A stretch of DNA of 64,000 bases from Planococcaceae bacterium Storch 2/2-2 (GTDB taxonomy: Bacteria > Bacillota > Bacilli > Bacillales_A > Planococcaceae), in assembly GCA_009740415.1 (NCBI GenBank), contig WOYE01000002.1, forward strand, positions 217,953 through 281,952. The letters run 5' to 3'. The position numbers and the translations under genes are program-made. Of this stretch, positions 11,190 through 19,819 are shown one piece after another. Under the pieces are notes generated by a model, which saw only the letters and a program-made list of their open reading frames with translations, searched no databases and was not told where the DNA came from. Numbering within the stretch: position 1 is the first letter of the stretch; every line of letters begins with the position of its first letter.

Positions 11190-12830
11190 ATGAGTCGAAA
11201 TGCGAAGTTAGTAACCGGAGCGATCATCGGCATTTTGCTCGTTGCAGTTGTCATCTTTTTTGCGACGAAAAATGACGATGAAGCGAAAAAAGTGGAGACG
11301 GAAGAAGAAGTTCGTTCGGAACAATATAGCGAACTCGTGCAACAATCATGTATTACGTGTCACGCGACAGAAGACGGTAAAGTTCAACGAATTAGCGATA
11401 TTAGAAAATCACCAGAAGGATGGGAAGATACGATTTCGCGTATGCAAAAGCTATGGGGAGTCGATATTACACCCGAGCAAAAAGCAGATATCGTTCAAGA
11501 GCTTAGTGAGAAAAACGGATTAGCTCCTGAGGAGACCGACAAAGTGATGTATTGGCTCACTGAAAACGGTTCGACGTATGAATCGACAGATGGCGATTTT
11601 GAAATGTTGCAAAATACGTGTATTTCATGTCACGCAGGAGGTCGACCGTTGGCGCAATATCGTACGGAAGACGAATGGGCAAAACTGAAAGATTTCCATA
11701 TCGGTATGAACCCGTCGACGATTTATCAAATGCGTACTGTGAAGTGGGAAGAAGAGTCGGAAGAAGTGTTAAAACGACTCGCTTCGGTCCAATCGTTTGA
11801 AACGGAAGAATGGGAAGAATGGAAAAAAGAAGGGAAGCAGCATGACGTCTCAGGAGATTGGCGCGTAGTCGGTTACCAACCAGGAGTCGGGTTATACAGT
11901 GGTGATGCGACGTTTGAAAAGAAAGAAGACGATCAATTCGTCGAGACGAAAAAGTTGTTATTAACGAATGAAGAAGAAAAGACGTATGAAGGTAACGTTC
12001 GCTTGTATACCGGTTATTCGTTGCGAAGCAGTTTAGCGTCAGGTGATGATAAGTTACGCGGCGTTTTCAACGTTTCAAAAGATGGAAAGACCATCGATGG
12101 CCGAGGTACTGCTGTATTAGACAAAGGAATTTACGGCGATGAAACGTATTATCGTGCGGATGAAAAAGGGTTGTTAGCAAGTTGGCCACAAGCGGTTCGC
12201 GCTAACGATGAAGAAGTCATTCGCCTCGTCGGATCGCAATTGCCAGACGGTTTGAAAGCAGAAGATTTTGAAACACCTGATCATTTCCAAGTGAAAGAAG
12301 TTGTGAAACAAAACGGAAACGACGTTTGGATCAAAGTGTTCAGTGAAGCGAAAGATTATGAAACGGTAGAAATTGCATTGAAAGATGCGCCGGAACGAAC
12401 GGTTGAAATCGCTTCGTATACGAAAATCGATAGCGTTCGAGTCGAGCCAGAAAAAGGGGTTGCTCGTATGTTTTACATCGATCGTCGTCAAAGTACGCAA
12501 TTTGAGGCAATCGGTGTGCTCGCAGGAAAAGATGGGAAAATTGGAACAGACGATGATATTGAAATCGGACCGTTACCTGTCACGTGGTCGCTTTCAGAGT
12601 ATGAAGATCGTGAAGGGGACGACGATATCGAGTTTGCTGGAACAATTGATGAAGCGACAGGGTTGTTCACACCAGCAGATGGCGGATTGAACGAAGAACG
12701 TCCGTGGTCAGGAAACAATGCTGGGAATATGAACGTTCATGCGACGTACAAAGATCCTGTAACAGGTGAAGAAGTAGTAGGAGACGGTGTCATTCTCGTG
12801 ACGGTTCCGGATTACATGTACATCCAATAA
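11190..12830 (+). CDS. qhpA: QHNDH alpha subunit QhpA, diheme cytochrome c
   Basis: Large subunit of quinohemoprotein amine dehydrogenase, which passes electrons from the CTQ cofactor through two c-type hemes. The 546-residue protein has heme-binding CITCH (54-58) and CISCH (144-148), then a long beta-rich region typical of the non-heme domains of QhpA. The N-terminus has a hydrophobic segment at about 7-25 and an acidic linker without a clear cleavage site, so it is probably a membrane anchor rather than the cleaved periplasmic signal of Gram-negatives. The ATG at 11190 follows AGGAGG; an upstream GTG frame is rejected because it overlaps that site. Starts 11 bases after qhpC. Confidence 0.92.
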   Translation: MSRNAKLVTGAIIGILLVAVVIFFATKNDDEAKKVETEEEVRSEQYSELVQQSCITCHATEDGKVQRISDIRKSPEGWEDTISRMQKLWGVDITPEQKADIVQELSEKNGLAPEETDKVMYWLTENGSTYESTDGDFEMLQNTCISCHAGGRPLAQYRTEDEWAKLKDFHIGMNPSTIYQMRTVKWEEESEEVLKRLASVQSFETEEWEEWKKEGKQHDVSGDWRVVGYQPGVGLYSGDATFEKKEDDQFVETKKLLLTNEEEKTYEGNVRLYTGYSLRSSLASGDDKLRGVFNVSKDGKTIDGRGTAVLDKGIYGDETYYRADEKGLLASWPQAVRANDEEVIRLVGSQLPDGLKAEDFETPDHFQVKEVVKQNGNDVWIKVFSEAKDYETVEIALKDAPERTVEIASYTKIDSVRVEPEKGVARMFYIDRRQSTQFEAIGVLAGKDGKIGTDDDIEIGPLPVTWSLSEYEDREGDDDIEFAGTIDEATGLFTPADGGLNEERPWSGNNAGNMNVHATYKDPVTGEEVVGDGVILVTVPDYMYIQ

Positions 12831-12859
12831 TACAATTCAAGTAGAAAGTGGTGAGTAAC

Positions 12860-14314
12860 ATGGTAAGTGTACGAGTAGAAGAAGAATTACAAGTGACGAA
12901 TACGATGTTGTTCGACGTTGACGGAGTGGACTATATTTTTCACGGATTAAGTAGCATCATTAGTGAGTTGTCACCATTAGGAAAAGTAATCGTTGAACAG
13001 TTGAAAGATAATCCACTTCCTGCTTCTTTATTGAAAGAGCGTCTGTTGGAACGATTTGAAGAAAAAGAAGTGAATGAAGCGGTTAAAGAACTGATGCAAC
13101 TCGAAATTATTACTGTCAATGGACGAGTCGGACCGTTAAGCGCAACACCTGGTGTACCGGAACAGACAGAAAACTTACCTGTACAAACGCTCGTATTTCA
13201 CCTCATTAACGAATGTAACTTAGGGTGTACGTACTGTTATGCAGGTGATGGTGAGTACGGGGCACCGATGAAAGTGATGAATGAGCCGACAGCGGCAAAA
13301 GCGATCGACTTTTTAATGGAAGCGTCTAAAGATGCGAAAGAAGTGAATGTCATTTTGTTCGGGGGAGAACCGACTTTAAACTGGAAACTCGTCGAATACA
13401 TCGTCAATTATGGTAAAAAAGCAGCGGAGCGTGCGAATAAGACGATCGGTTTTTCAATGACGACGAATGGAACGCTTTTAACGAAGCGGAAAGTGGACTT
13501 CATCGTAGAAAATGAAATCGGTGTGTCGATCAGTATGGATGGTGATGAAGAGACACACGACTCGCAACGTCCATTCCAAACAGGAAGAGGTTCGTTCGAT
13601 CTCGTGAGTCGAAATGCTAAATATTTACTCGAACAACGACCTAAAAAACCAGTCGCTGCACGCGTTACATTAACGAAACATTTCCCGCATGTGAAAGAGA
13701 CGTTTCAACAGCTGAGCGATATGGGCTTTCATGAAGTCGGATTCGCACCGGTATCAGAAACAGATGAAGCGTTCATTTTAAATACAGATGAGTTGTCACG
13801 CTTGCTCGATGAATTTGAAGAATTAGGCGAAGAGCTCGTCGAGTACGCGAAACGCGACGAATATTACGGTTTTTCAAACTTGATGAACGTTCTCGTCGAA
13901 CTGCATACGGGTACGAATAAAGGATACGGCTGTGGAGCGGGATTAGGGTTTTACGCGGTGAGCCCTTCAGGTGACCTTTATTTATGCCATCGTTTCAATG
14001 AACAAGACGATTATCAAATGGGTGACATTTTTGAAGGGGTCGATCGACCGTTCCAAAAAGAACTGCTTGAAAATTTACACGTTGATCATAAGACGACATG
14101 CTCACGTTGTCCGTTAAAACATACGTGTTCAGGCGGCTGTTACTACGAAGCGTTAGAACGCCAAGGCGATATTACAGCACCGAACTTGCATTACTGTAAT
14201 TGGATGTACCGCTGGTATACGATCGGTTTAAAAGCGTACGTCCGCATTATGAAAGAAAATCCGACGTATTTAGACCGGGTCGCTGGGTTAGCGCCAGCAT
14301 GCAGCGAAAACTAA
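12860..14314 (+). CDS. qhpD: Radical SAM/SPASM thioether synthase QhpD
   Basis: Forms the three Cys-to-Asp/Glu thioether cross-links in QhpC before export. The 484-residue protein has an N-terminal region (about 1-100) that probably binds the leader, the radical SAM cluster motif C119-x3-C123-x2-C126 (CNLGCTYC), the SAM-contact FGGEP motif, and a C-terminal SPASM-type domain with many cysteines (GYGCGAG, then CSRCPLKHTCSGGC, then HYCNW) for auxiliary Fe-S clusters. The ATG at 12860 is preferred over the tandem GTGs at 12848, which overlap the likely ribosome binding site. Located between the two large structural genes, as in known qhp operons. Confidence 0.93.
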   Translation: MVSVRVEEELQVTNTMLFDVDGVDYIFHGLSSIISELSPLGKVIVEQLKDNPLPASLLKERLLERFEEKEVNEAVKELMQLEIITVNGRVGPLSATPGVPEQTENLPVQTLVFHLINECNLGCTYCYAGDGEYGAPMKVMNEPTAAKAIDFLMEASKDAKEVNVILFGGEPTLNWKLVEYIVNYGKKAAERANKTIGFSMTTNGTLLTKRKVDFIVENEIGVSISMDGDEETHDSQRPFQTGRGSFDLVSRNAKYLLEQRPKKPVAARVTLTKHFPHVKETFQQLSDMGFHEVGFAPVSETDEAFILNTDELSRLLDEFEELGEELVEYAKRDEYYGFSNLMNVLVELHTGTNKGYGCGAGLGFYAVSPSGDLYLCHRFNEQDDYQMGDIFEGVDRPFQKELLENLHVDHKTTCSRCPLKHTCSGGCYYEALERQGDITAPNLHYCNWMYRWYTIGLKAYVRIMKENPTYLDRVAGLAPACSEN

Positions 14315-14332
14315 ACGGAGGAGGAGAGTCTA

Positions 14333-15397
14333 TTGAAAAAGTCATGGTGGAGTATGCTCGCAGCGAGTTTATTAACAGTTACACTCGCTGCCACACCGCT
14401 TGTCGAAGCGAAAGAGACGAAAGAAATGTTGTACATCGGCGGTATGGATTACGTTTTTGCAGTTGATCCAGAGACGAAAGAAGTGACTGAAATTGAAGTC
14501 CCTGGACCAGCACGCGATATGACGTGGACGCGTGACGGACGGACGTTGTTTGCGAACGTAAGCGGTCGTCAAGCGCTCGCTGTCATCGACACAGTAAAAG
14601 AAGAAATGATCGATGTCCTAGAATTTAATCAAGACGGTTACACGACTCGCATTTTCGGATTTGACGTCGACCCGAAAGGTGAAAAAATATACGTAACGGC
14701 AATGCGTTCGAAAGTGAACGGTGTTGAATTTGAAACGTTACCGCCAGCGATTCTCGTCATGGATTTAAAGACGAAAGAAATTGAAAAAGAGATTGAAGTG
14801 CCGTATGGAACGCATACGCTTCAATTTTACGAAGACGGTTCTAAAATCGCTGTATGGGGACGCGATTTGCGTGAATACGATATTGAAAAAGATGAGTTCA
14901 ACGTCGTAAAAGAAACGATGTTCCCGAAAGATCCTGAAGCGAAGCGGAGCAACTATTTGTACTTTTGGTACCGTGACAAAGATGCTGACTTTTATTCGAT
15001 GACGACGAATTATACGTCTGATCCGAAAACAGGAGAAGAAACGGAAGGTTACATCGCTTGGGACTTAAAAAACGGTGAAGTGACGACGTATGAATTTGAT
15101 GAAGAACCGACCGGTCTATTTTCCGGAGCGATGTCAAAAGACCGAACGAAAATTTATAGTGGGATGAATTACTTGTTAAAAACAGACGTTCAAACGATGA
15201 AACACGACAAAGTCGTACCGACTAAATACGGCTCGTCGTACGGATTTAACTTAAGCGGTGATGATCGTACCGTGTACGTTTCTGGAGCAGGTCCAGATGT
15301 CAGCTTTTACGATGCTGAGACGTTAGAATTTTTAGATGCCGTTGAATTAAAGACGGATACGATGGATTTACGTGTTGTAACGATCGAACGAGAATAG
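14333..15397 (+). CDS. qhpB: QHNDH beta subunit QhpB, beta-propeller
   Basis: Secreted 354-residue subunit of the amine dehydrogenase. A signal peptide is clear: KK at the N-terminus, a hydrophobic core and a probable signal-peptidase I site after LVEA at about residue 26. The rest consists of repeated units (LYIGGMDYVFAVD, LFANVSGRQALAVID, IYVTAMRSK, YGSSYGFNLSGDDRTVYVS) like the seven-bladed propeller of QhpB. The TTG start at 14333 follows GGAGGAGGAGAG. The subunit would act outside the membrane with QhpA and mature QhpC. Confidence 0.9.
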   Translation: MKKSWWSMLAASLLTVTLAATPLVEAKETKEMLYIGGMDYVFAVDPETKEVTEIEVPGPARDMTWTRDGRTLFANVSGRQALAVIDTVKEEMIDVLEFNQDGYTTRIFGFDVDPKGEKIYVTAMRSKVNGVEFETLPPAILVMDLKTKEIEKEIEVPYGTHTLQFYEDGSKIAVWGRDLREYDIEKDEFNVVKETMFPKDPEAKRSNYLYFWYRDKDADFYSMTTNYTSDPKTGEETEGYIAWDLKNGEVTTYEFDEEPTGLFSGAMSKDRTKIYSGMNYLLKTDVQTMKHDKVVPTKYGSSYGFNLSGDDRTVYVSGAGPDVSFYDAETLEFLDAVELKTDTMDLRVVTIERE

Positions 15398-15407
15398 GGG
15401 GGAGAAG

Positions 15408-16328
15408 ATGGAACTTGCATTAGGAATTCACGACGTGACACAGTTGGATCTTTTAGAAGACATGTACGACCCTAACTTTTTATCACCGATGGAAAAAGAG
15501 ACGATCGACTTGCTCAACGAAGCAGTCGATCGCGCTTACGGACCGATTGAACCGAGCCGGATGTATTTCGGTTCAGAATTTTGTCAATACCGGATCGCCC
15601 CGTTAGAAGATGTTAAGCGAGCCTATGAGGCGGCATGTGAGAAAGGATTGCGTTTCACGTACGTTACTCCGTATGTACCAGAAGACGGGATGAATAAGTT
15701 GTTCCCGATTTTACATTGGTTGAATGAACGGGAAACTCCTTGTGAAGTCGTCGTGAACGACTGGGGAATCGGTTACGCCATTTCGACGCGCTATCCGAAC
15801 GTGAAAATTGTACTCGGTCGTCTATTGAATAAAATGATTCGTGACCCTCGTGTCGCTCATTTGTACAATGAAAAATCAGCGCCGGAGCTAGCGAAATCGG
15901 TATTTATGAATACGTCACTCGAAACACCTTATTTCAAACGTTTTTTAAGTAAGCTCGGTGTCGATCGTGTCGAGTACGATTCATTCATTCAGCCGGTTGA
16001 AAAATCGACGGAACGAGAAGGGTTAAACGCATCTCTTTACTTAGGATACGGTGTCGTCGCGACCGGTCGATCGTGTCTCGTCGGCACGTTGCATAAGCCG
16101 AGAGAAGAGAAATTCCAAGGAGATGTCCAATGTAAACAACAGTGTACGTTGTACGTCGCTCAAATGGAAAATACCCGACCGACGCTCGGACAGCTGCCGG
16201 TTCGCACGTTGCAAAAAGGAAATACTGCCTTTTATCAGCAGACAGAAACGTTAATGAGCGAAGGATTAGAGTGGGCGAAAGAGATGGGAATTAACCGTCT
16301 GATCGTCTCACCGAAAATCCCTGTATAG
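15408..16328 (+). CDS. U32-family, UbiV-like Fe-S protein
   Basis: A 306-residue member of the U32 family (historically called peptidases). The cysteine layout resembles UbiV: a single N-terminal-half cysteine (C59 in FGSEFCQY) and a C-terminal set C223-x18-C242-x3-C246 (SCLVG, then VQCKQQC). UbiV uses one early cysteine plus C-x16-C-x3-C to hold a [4Fe-4S] cluster. GRLLNKMIRDPR is also like UbiV. UbiU-UbiV perform oxygen-independent hydroxylation in ubiquinone synthesis; Bacillales make menaquinone, so that role is unlikely here. Lying in the qhp operon next to its UbiU-like partner, it is inferred to help hydroxylate the QhpC tryptophan. No signal peptide. Confidence 0.85.
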   Translation: MELALGIHDVTQLDLLEDMYDPNFLSPMEKETIDLLNEAVDRAYGPIEPSRMYFGSEFCQYRIAPLEDVKRAYEAACEKGLRFTYVTPYVPEDGMNKLFPILHWLNERETPCEVVVNDWGIGYAISTRYPNVKIVLGRLLNKMIRDPRVAHLYNEKSAPELAKSVFMNTSLETPYFKRFLSKLGVDRVEYDSFIQPVEKSTEREGLNASLYLGYGVVATGRSCLVGTLHKPREEKFQGDVQCKQQCTLYVAQMENTRPTLGQLPVRTLQKGNTAFYQQTETLMSEGLEWAKEMGINRLIVSPKIPV

Positions 16329-16342
16329 AGAGGAGAGTTTCT

Positions 16343-17338
16343 ATGAAAGTGTTAGCACCGATTAGTAAAGCGGAAGAAGTAGAGATGCTCGTCCATAACG
16401 GTGCGGAAGAATTTTATGTCGGTTTCATACCGAATGAATGGATCCGTGCGTTTACGAGCGGTGTTTGGATGAACCGTCGTGCCACGCAAGCGAGCGTACC
16501 AGGTATTGAAGAGTTCGCTCACCTCGTCGAGCAGTCTCATGCGTACGATGTGCCAGTTTATATGACGTTAAATGCCCCGTACTACACACATGAACAAATT
16601 CCGTTGTTACTGGAAATTGTTCAGGAAGCGCATCAAAGTGGTGTCGATGCATTCATCGTCAGCGATATCGGACTCATGATGGCGATTAAAGATCGCATAC
16701 CTGATGCGGTCATTCACGTGAGCAGTTTGGCAGCGCCGACGAATAGTGAAAGTGTGAAATTGTACCGAGAGTTAGGAGCTTCTCGCATCGTATTTCCGAG
16801 AAGTTTATCACTCGCGGAAATGAAAGAAATTATGGATGTCGGCGGGCGAGATTTAGAATATGAACTGTTTATTTTGAACGACGGATGCGTATATGAAGAA
16901 AGTTTTTGTTTTACGACGCATAACCAAGTCGGTGCATTTTGCTCGACGCAAAATTGGGACTTTCAATTTGAATCGGCTAAAAATCGCCCGTTGTCTACTC
17001 GTGAACATGCGTTGCTCGACGAACAGATGAAAGCGTACGAAGATTTCGTTTGGTATACGCATAGTTGCGGATCGACCGTTGCTGAAAATGGTATTCCGCT
17101 CGGTCCATGCGGTTTATGTGCTTTGAATGATATTGCAGAGTTAGGAATCGATTCGTTAAAAATTGTCGGACGCGAAGCGAATTCCGTTCGGAAGTTAGCG
17201 AGCGTTCAACTCGTTTCATCTGTCGTCCGTTCCGTTCGAGAAGGAATGCAAAAGAGGGACGTCCAACAAAAAGCGATGCGCATTCGAAACACACCTGAGT
17301 TTTGTGCTTCGAAATATATGTGCTACTACCGTGAATGA
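16343..17338 (+). CDS. U32-family, UbiU-like Fe-S protein
   Basis: A 331-residue U32 protein with a TIM-barrel-like N-terminal part (MKVLAPISKAEEVEMLVHNG, IVFPRSLSLAEM). The cysteines resemble UbiU: C182-x6-C189 (DGCVYEESFC), C200 (GAFCST) and C256/C259 (GPCGLCALND) ahead of the typical SLKIVGREA motif. UbiU holds its [4Fe-4S] cluster with a C-x6-C pair and two later cysteines. Extra cysteines (C242, C321, C327) may be structural. With the preceding UbiV-like protein it probably forms a heterodimer; the inferred substrate is the tryptophan of QhpC. A protease role is less likely because QhpE is also encoded. Overlaps the ABC gene by 4 bases. Confidence 0.85.
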   Translation: MKVLAPISKAEEVEMLVHNGAEEFYVGFIPNEWIRAFTSGVWMNRRATQASVPGIEEFAHLVEQSHAYDVPVYMTLNAPYYTHEQIPLLLEIVQEAHQSGVDAFIVSDIGLMMAIKDRIPDAVIHVSSLAAPTNSESVKLYRELGASRIVFPRSLSLAEMKEIMDVGGRDLEYELFILNDGCVYEESFCFTTHNQVGAFCSTQNWDFQFESAKNRPLSTREHALLDEQMKAYEDFVWYTHSCGSTVAENGIPLGPCGLCALNDIAELGIDSLKIVGREANSVRKLASVQLVSSVVRSVREGMQKRDVQQKAMRIRNTPEFCASKYMCYYRE

Positions 17339-19122
17339 TGAAACGTAAACAGACGAAGTACGAACTCGCTTGGCTTTGGCCATTTTTTAAACCGTATCGT
17401 TGGACGTTACTCGTCGTTTTCATCTTAGCGATCGCAAGTACGGCACTTCAACTGTCGTATCCGTATTTATCAAAAATTTTTATCGATGACGTGTTAATCG
17501 AGCCGACGTATTCGCTAGAGCGTATTTTATTATTAACGTTTAGTTTGTCTGTTTTAGCGATCGTCACCCAACTCGTCAATAGTTACATTTATTTACGAGT
17601 GACGTTGCAAATGATTAAAAGTTTACGACTGCATTTGTTTCATCACATTGAACGATTGCATCACCAGTTTTTCGTGAGGACGCCGATCGGCGAAATTACG
17701 ACGCGGTTGAGCGGCGACATTAACATCGTTCATGGGACGTTGACAGACGGTGTGTTGCAACTTTGTATGACGGTGTTAACGCTCATTTTCATTACGACGA
17801 TGCTTATCATTTTAAATGTGAAGCTCTTTTTATTGACGTTATTTATTTTTCCGTTTCTTATTGCAACACTCGTCTACTTTCGTCCACTCATTACGAGTAA
17901 AACGAAACAATTGCGCGAAGATCAAAGTGCGATTCAAGGTCACATGATCGAAACGTTCACGCGTATTCGACTCGTGAAGTTACTCACTGCTGAGAACGAA
18001 CGACGGGATCAGTTAAGTGGAAAAATTGATACGTTGAATCAACATTCTTTGCAATACGCGATTATTGAAAGTGTAGCAGGCGGGATTCCGCAAACGCTAA
18101 CGATCGGAATGACGACCATTATTTTACTTTTCGGCGGGCGGATGGTATTGGACGATACGATGACTGTCGGTAGTCTACTCGCTTTTACAGCGTATTTGAG
18201 TCGATTTTTCTCACCCGTTCAAACGCTCGCTGGTTTGTACATCCGATTTCAAAATATGAACGTCTCGTTGAAGCGGTTGACAGATTATTTGAAGCTGCCA
18301 GTAGAAGACGGACGAGCGACGTGTCAGCTACAGCGTTCGGACCTCGACGAAGCAGCGACACTCGTCTTTGAAGATGTAACGAAACGACATGAGCATCGTA
18401 CGTTGTTTGAACACGTTCATTTAACGTTACAGCCACGTACGGCTTATGCGGTCGTCGGGCCGTCTGGTGTCGGAAAAAGTACGTTCGTCGATTTGATCGT
18501 ACGTATTCAAGACGCGACGGAAGGAAAGATTCAGCTCGCAAACAAAAGGGTAGAGACGATCGGTGTCCAATCGTTACGCGATACAGTATGCGTCGTTCCA
18601 CAAGATGTAGAAATTTTAAACGAAACGATACGTGACAATTTATTGTTCGGTCAGTCAAACGAAGAAAAACGTCAAGTGAGTGATCAGCGACTCGAAGAAG
18701 TATGTCGAACAATCGGCTTGCATGACGACTTTTGTCGCTTACCGAATGGTTACGATACGTTTGTCGGTGAAGCAGGTAAACGACTTTCGGGCGGACAACG
18801 TCAGCGACTCGCAATCGCACGTGCGTTGCTTAGAAATCCACGCATTCTCATATTAGATGAGGCGACGAGTGGAAGCGATTACGAACTGGAACGTGAGCTA
18901 TTCGGCCATTTGCGAACTTGGCTCAACGAACGTGACGACCGCTGGTTGTTCGTCATCTCTCATCGATTAGAATCACTCGCTACATTTGACGAGTGGCTCA
19001 TTTTCCGAAACGGAACGATTGAACGCGTGAATGATTATGAGCAAATGCGACGTCAAATGAGCGAACGAGAAGGGAGGGCATCTCATGTCGACGATTGGAC
19101 AGAAGGAAGTGAACCCGTATGA
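17335..19122 (+). CDS. qhpF: ABC exporter QhpF
   Basis: A 595-residue half-type exporter with an N-terminal six-helix membrane domain (about 15-300) fused to an ATPase domain. Visible are Walker A GPSGVGKST (about 375-383), the signature LSGGQRQR (about 483) and Walker B RILILDEATSG (about 505). There is no N-terminal C39 peptidase domain, consistent with a separate leader peptidase. In known qhp systems this transporter moves cross-linked QhpC across the membrane. ATGATG at 17335 gives two possible starts, the first overlapping the upstream stop. It overlaps qhpE by 38 bases. Confidence 0.9.
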   Translation: MMKRKQTKYELAWLWPFFKPYRWTLLVVFILAIASTALQLSYPYLSKIFIDDVLIEPTYSLERILLLTFSLSVLAIVTQLVNSYIYLRVTLQMIKSLRLHLFHHIERLHHQFFVRTPIGEITTRLSGDINIVHGTLTDGVLQLCMTVLTLIFITTMLIILNVKLFLLTLFIFPFLIATLVYFRPLITSKTKQLREDQSAIQGHMIETFTRIRLVKLLTAENERRDQLSGKIDTLNQHSLQYAIIESVAGGIPQTLTIGMTTIILLFGGRMVLDDTMTVGSLLAFTAYLSRFFSPVQTLAGLYIRFQNMNVSLKRLTDYLKLPVEDGRATCQLQRSDLDEAATLVFEDVTKRHEHRTLFEHVHLTLQPRTAYAVVGPSGVGKSTFVDLIVRIQDATEGKIQLANKRVETIGVQSLRDTVCVVPQDVEILNETIRDNLLFGQSNEEKRQVSDQRLEEVCRTIGLHDDFCRLPNGYDTFVGEAGKRLSGGQRQRLAIARALLRNPRILILDEATSGSDYELERELFGHLRTWLNERDDRWLFVISHRLESLATFDEWLIFRNGTIERVNDYEQMRRQMSEREGRASHVDDWTEGSEPV

Positions 19123-19801
19123 ACATTACGGAGGAAAAGGTGTAAAAATTGCGCTGTTAGATAGCGGTGTTAACATGTACCATTCTCATATTAGCGAACG
19201 GCTATCTGGTGTCGCTTTTCGAGTGAATCGAGACGGCTGGATTGAGCGTCACGATGATATTCGTGACTATTTAGGACACGGCACGGCGATTGCTGCGCTA
19301 CTGAAGTACGTAGCGCCTGAGTCTGAAATCGTCATCGGTAAAATATTTGATGAAAAACTGACGTGTTATCCGTCTGTTCTCGCCCACGCGATCGATTGGG
19401 CAGTAGACGAAGGAGTAGACATTATTAACTTAAGTTTAGGAATGTCTGAACGTTTTGATGTCGTCGAGGAAAGCTGTAAACGAGCAGCGGAAGCAGGAAT
19501 TGTTCTCGTCGCTGCTCACGATCGACAGAGTGAAATCGTTTGGCCGGCGCAACTCGACGAAGTGTACGCTGTAGAAGCGACTGAAATCGGTCGAGAGCAA
19601 TGGACGTTTACAGAACATTCGTCGATCGGGGCGTGCGGTTTTCCGCGCGAGTTAGCAGAACCGATTCAGTTGTACAATTTACACGGACATAGTTTTGCAG
19701 CCGCACATTTCACTGCGTGGGTGGCACGTTATTTTGAAGCGGAAAACGTACGAGGAAACGAGTATGTCAATCGGATGATCAAACAAATAATAACCGTTTA
19801 A
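19085..19801 (+). CDS. qhpE: Subtilisin-like leader peptidase QhpE
   Basis: A compact S8-family serine protease of 238 residues without signal peptide or propeptide, so cytoplasmic. The catalytic triad is D26 (LLDSGVN), H65 (GHGTAIA) and S203 (GHSFAAAHF). QhpE removes the QhpC leader. The usual oxyanion-hole motif AAGN appears as AAHD (143-146), so the canonical asparagine seems replaced. The ATG at 19085 has GGGAGGG 8 bases upstream and lies inside the end of qhpF. Confidence 0.9.
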   Translation: MSTIGQKEVNPYEHYGGKGVKIALLDSGVNMYHSHISERLSGVAFRVNRDGWIERHDDIRDYLGHGTAIAALLKYVAPESEIVIGKIFDEKLTCYPSVLAHAIDWAVDEGVDIINLSLGMSERFDVVEESCKRAAEAGIVLVAAHDRQSEIVWPAQLDEVYAVEATEIGREQWTFTEHSSIGACGFPRELAEPIQLYNLHGHSFAAAHFTAWVARYFEAENVRGNEYVNRMIKQIITV

Positions 19802-19819
19802 GAAAGGTGGAGTTTATTT

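Noticed and set aside
15408..17338. Reading the U32 pair as secreted or processing peptidases
   Set aside because: Neither has a signal peptide, both have Fe-S-type cysteine sets like UbiU/UbiV, and a dedicated subtilisin-like leader peptidase is encoded in the same operon.
18185..18820. 211-codon open frame antisense to the ABC exporter
   Set aside because: Arginine/serine-rich shadow translation of qhpF; no ribosome binding site and no protein-like motifs.
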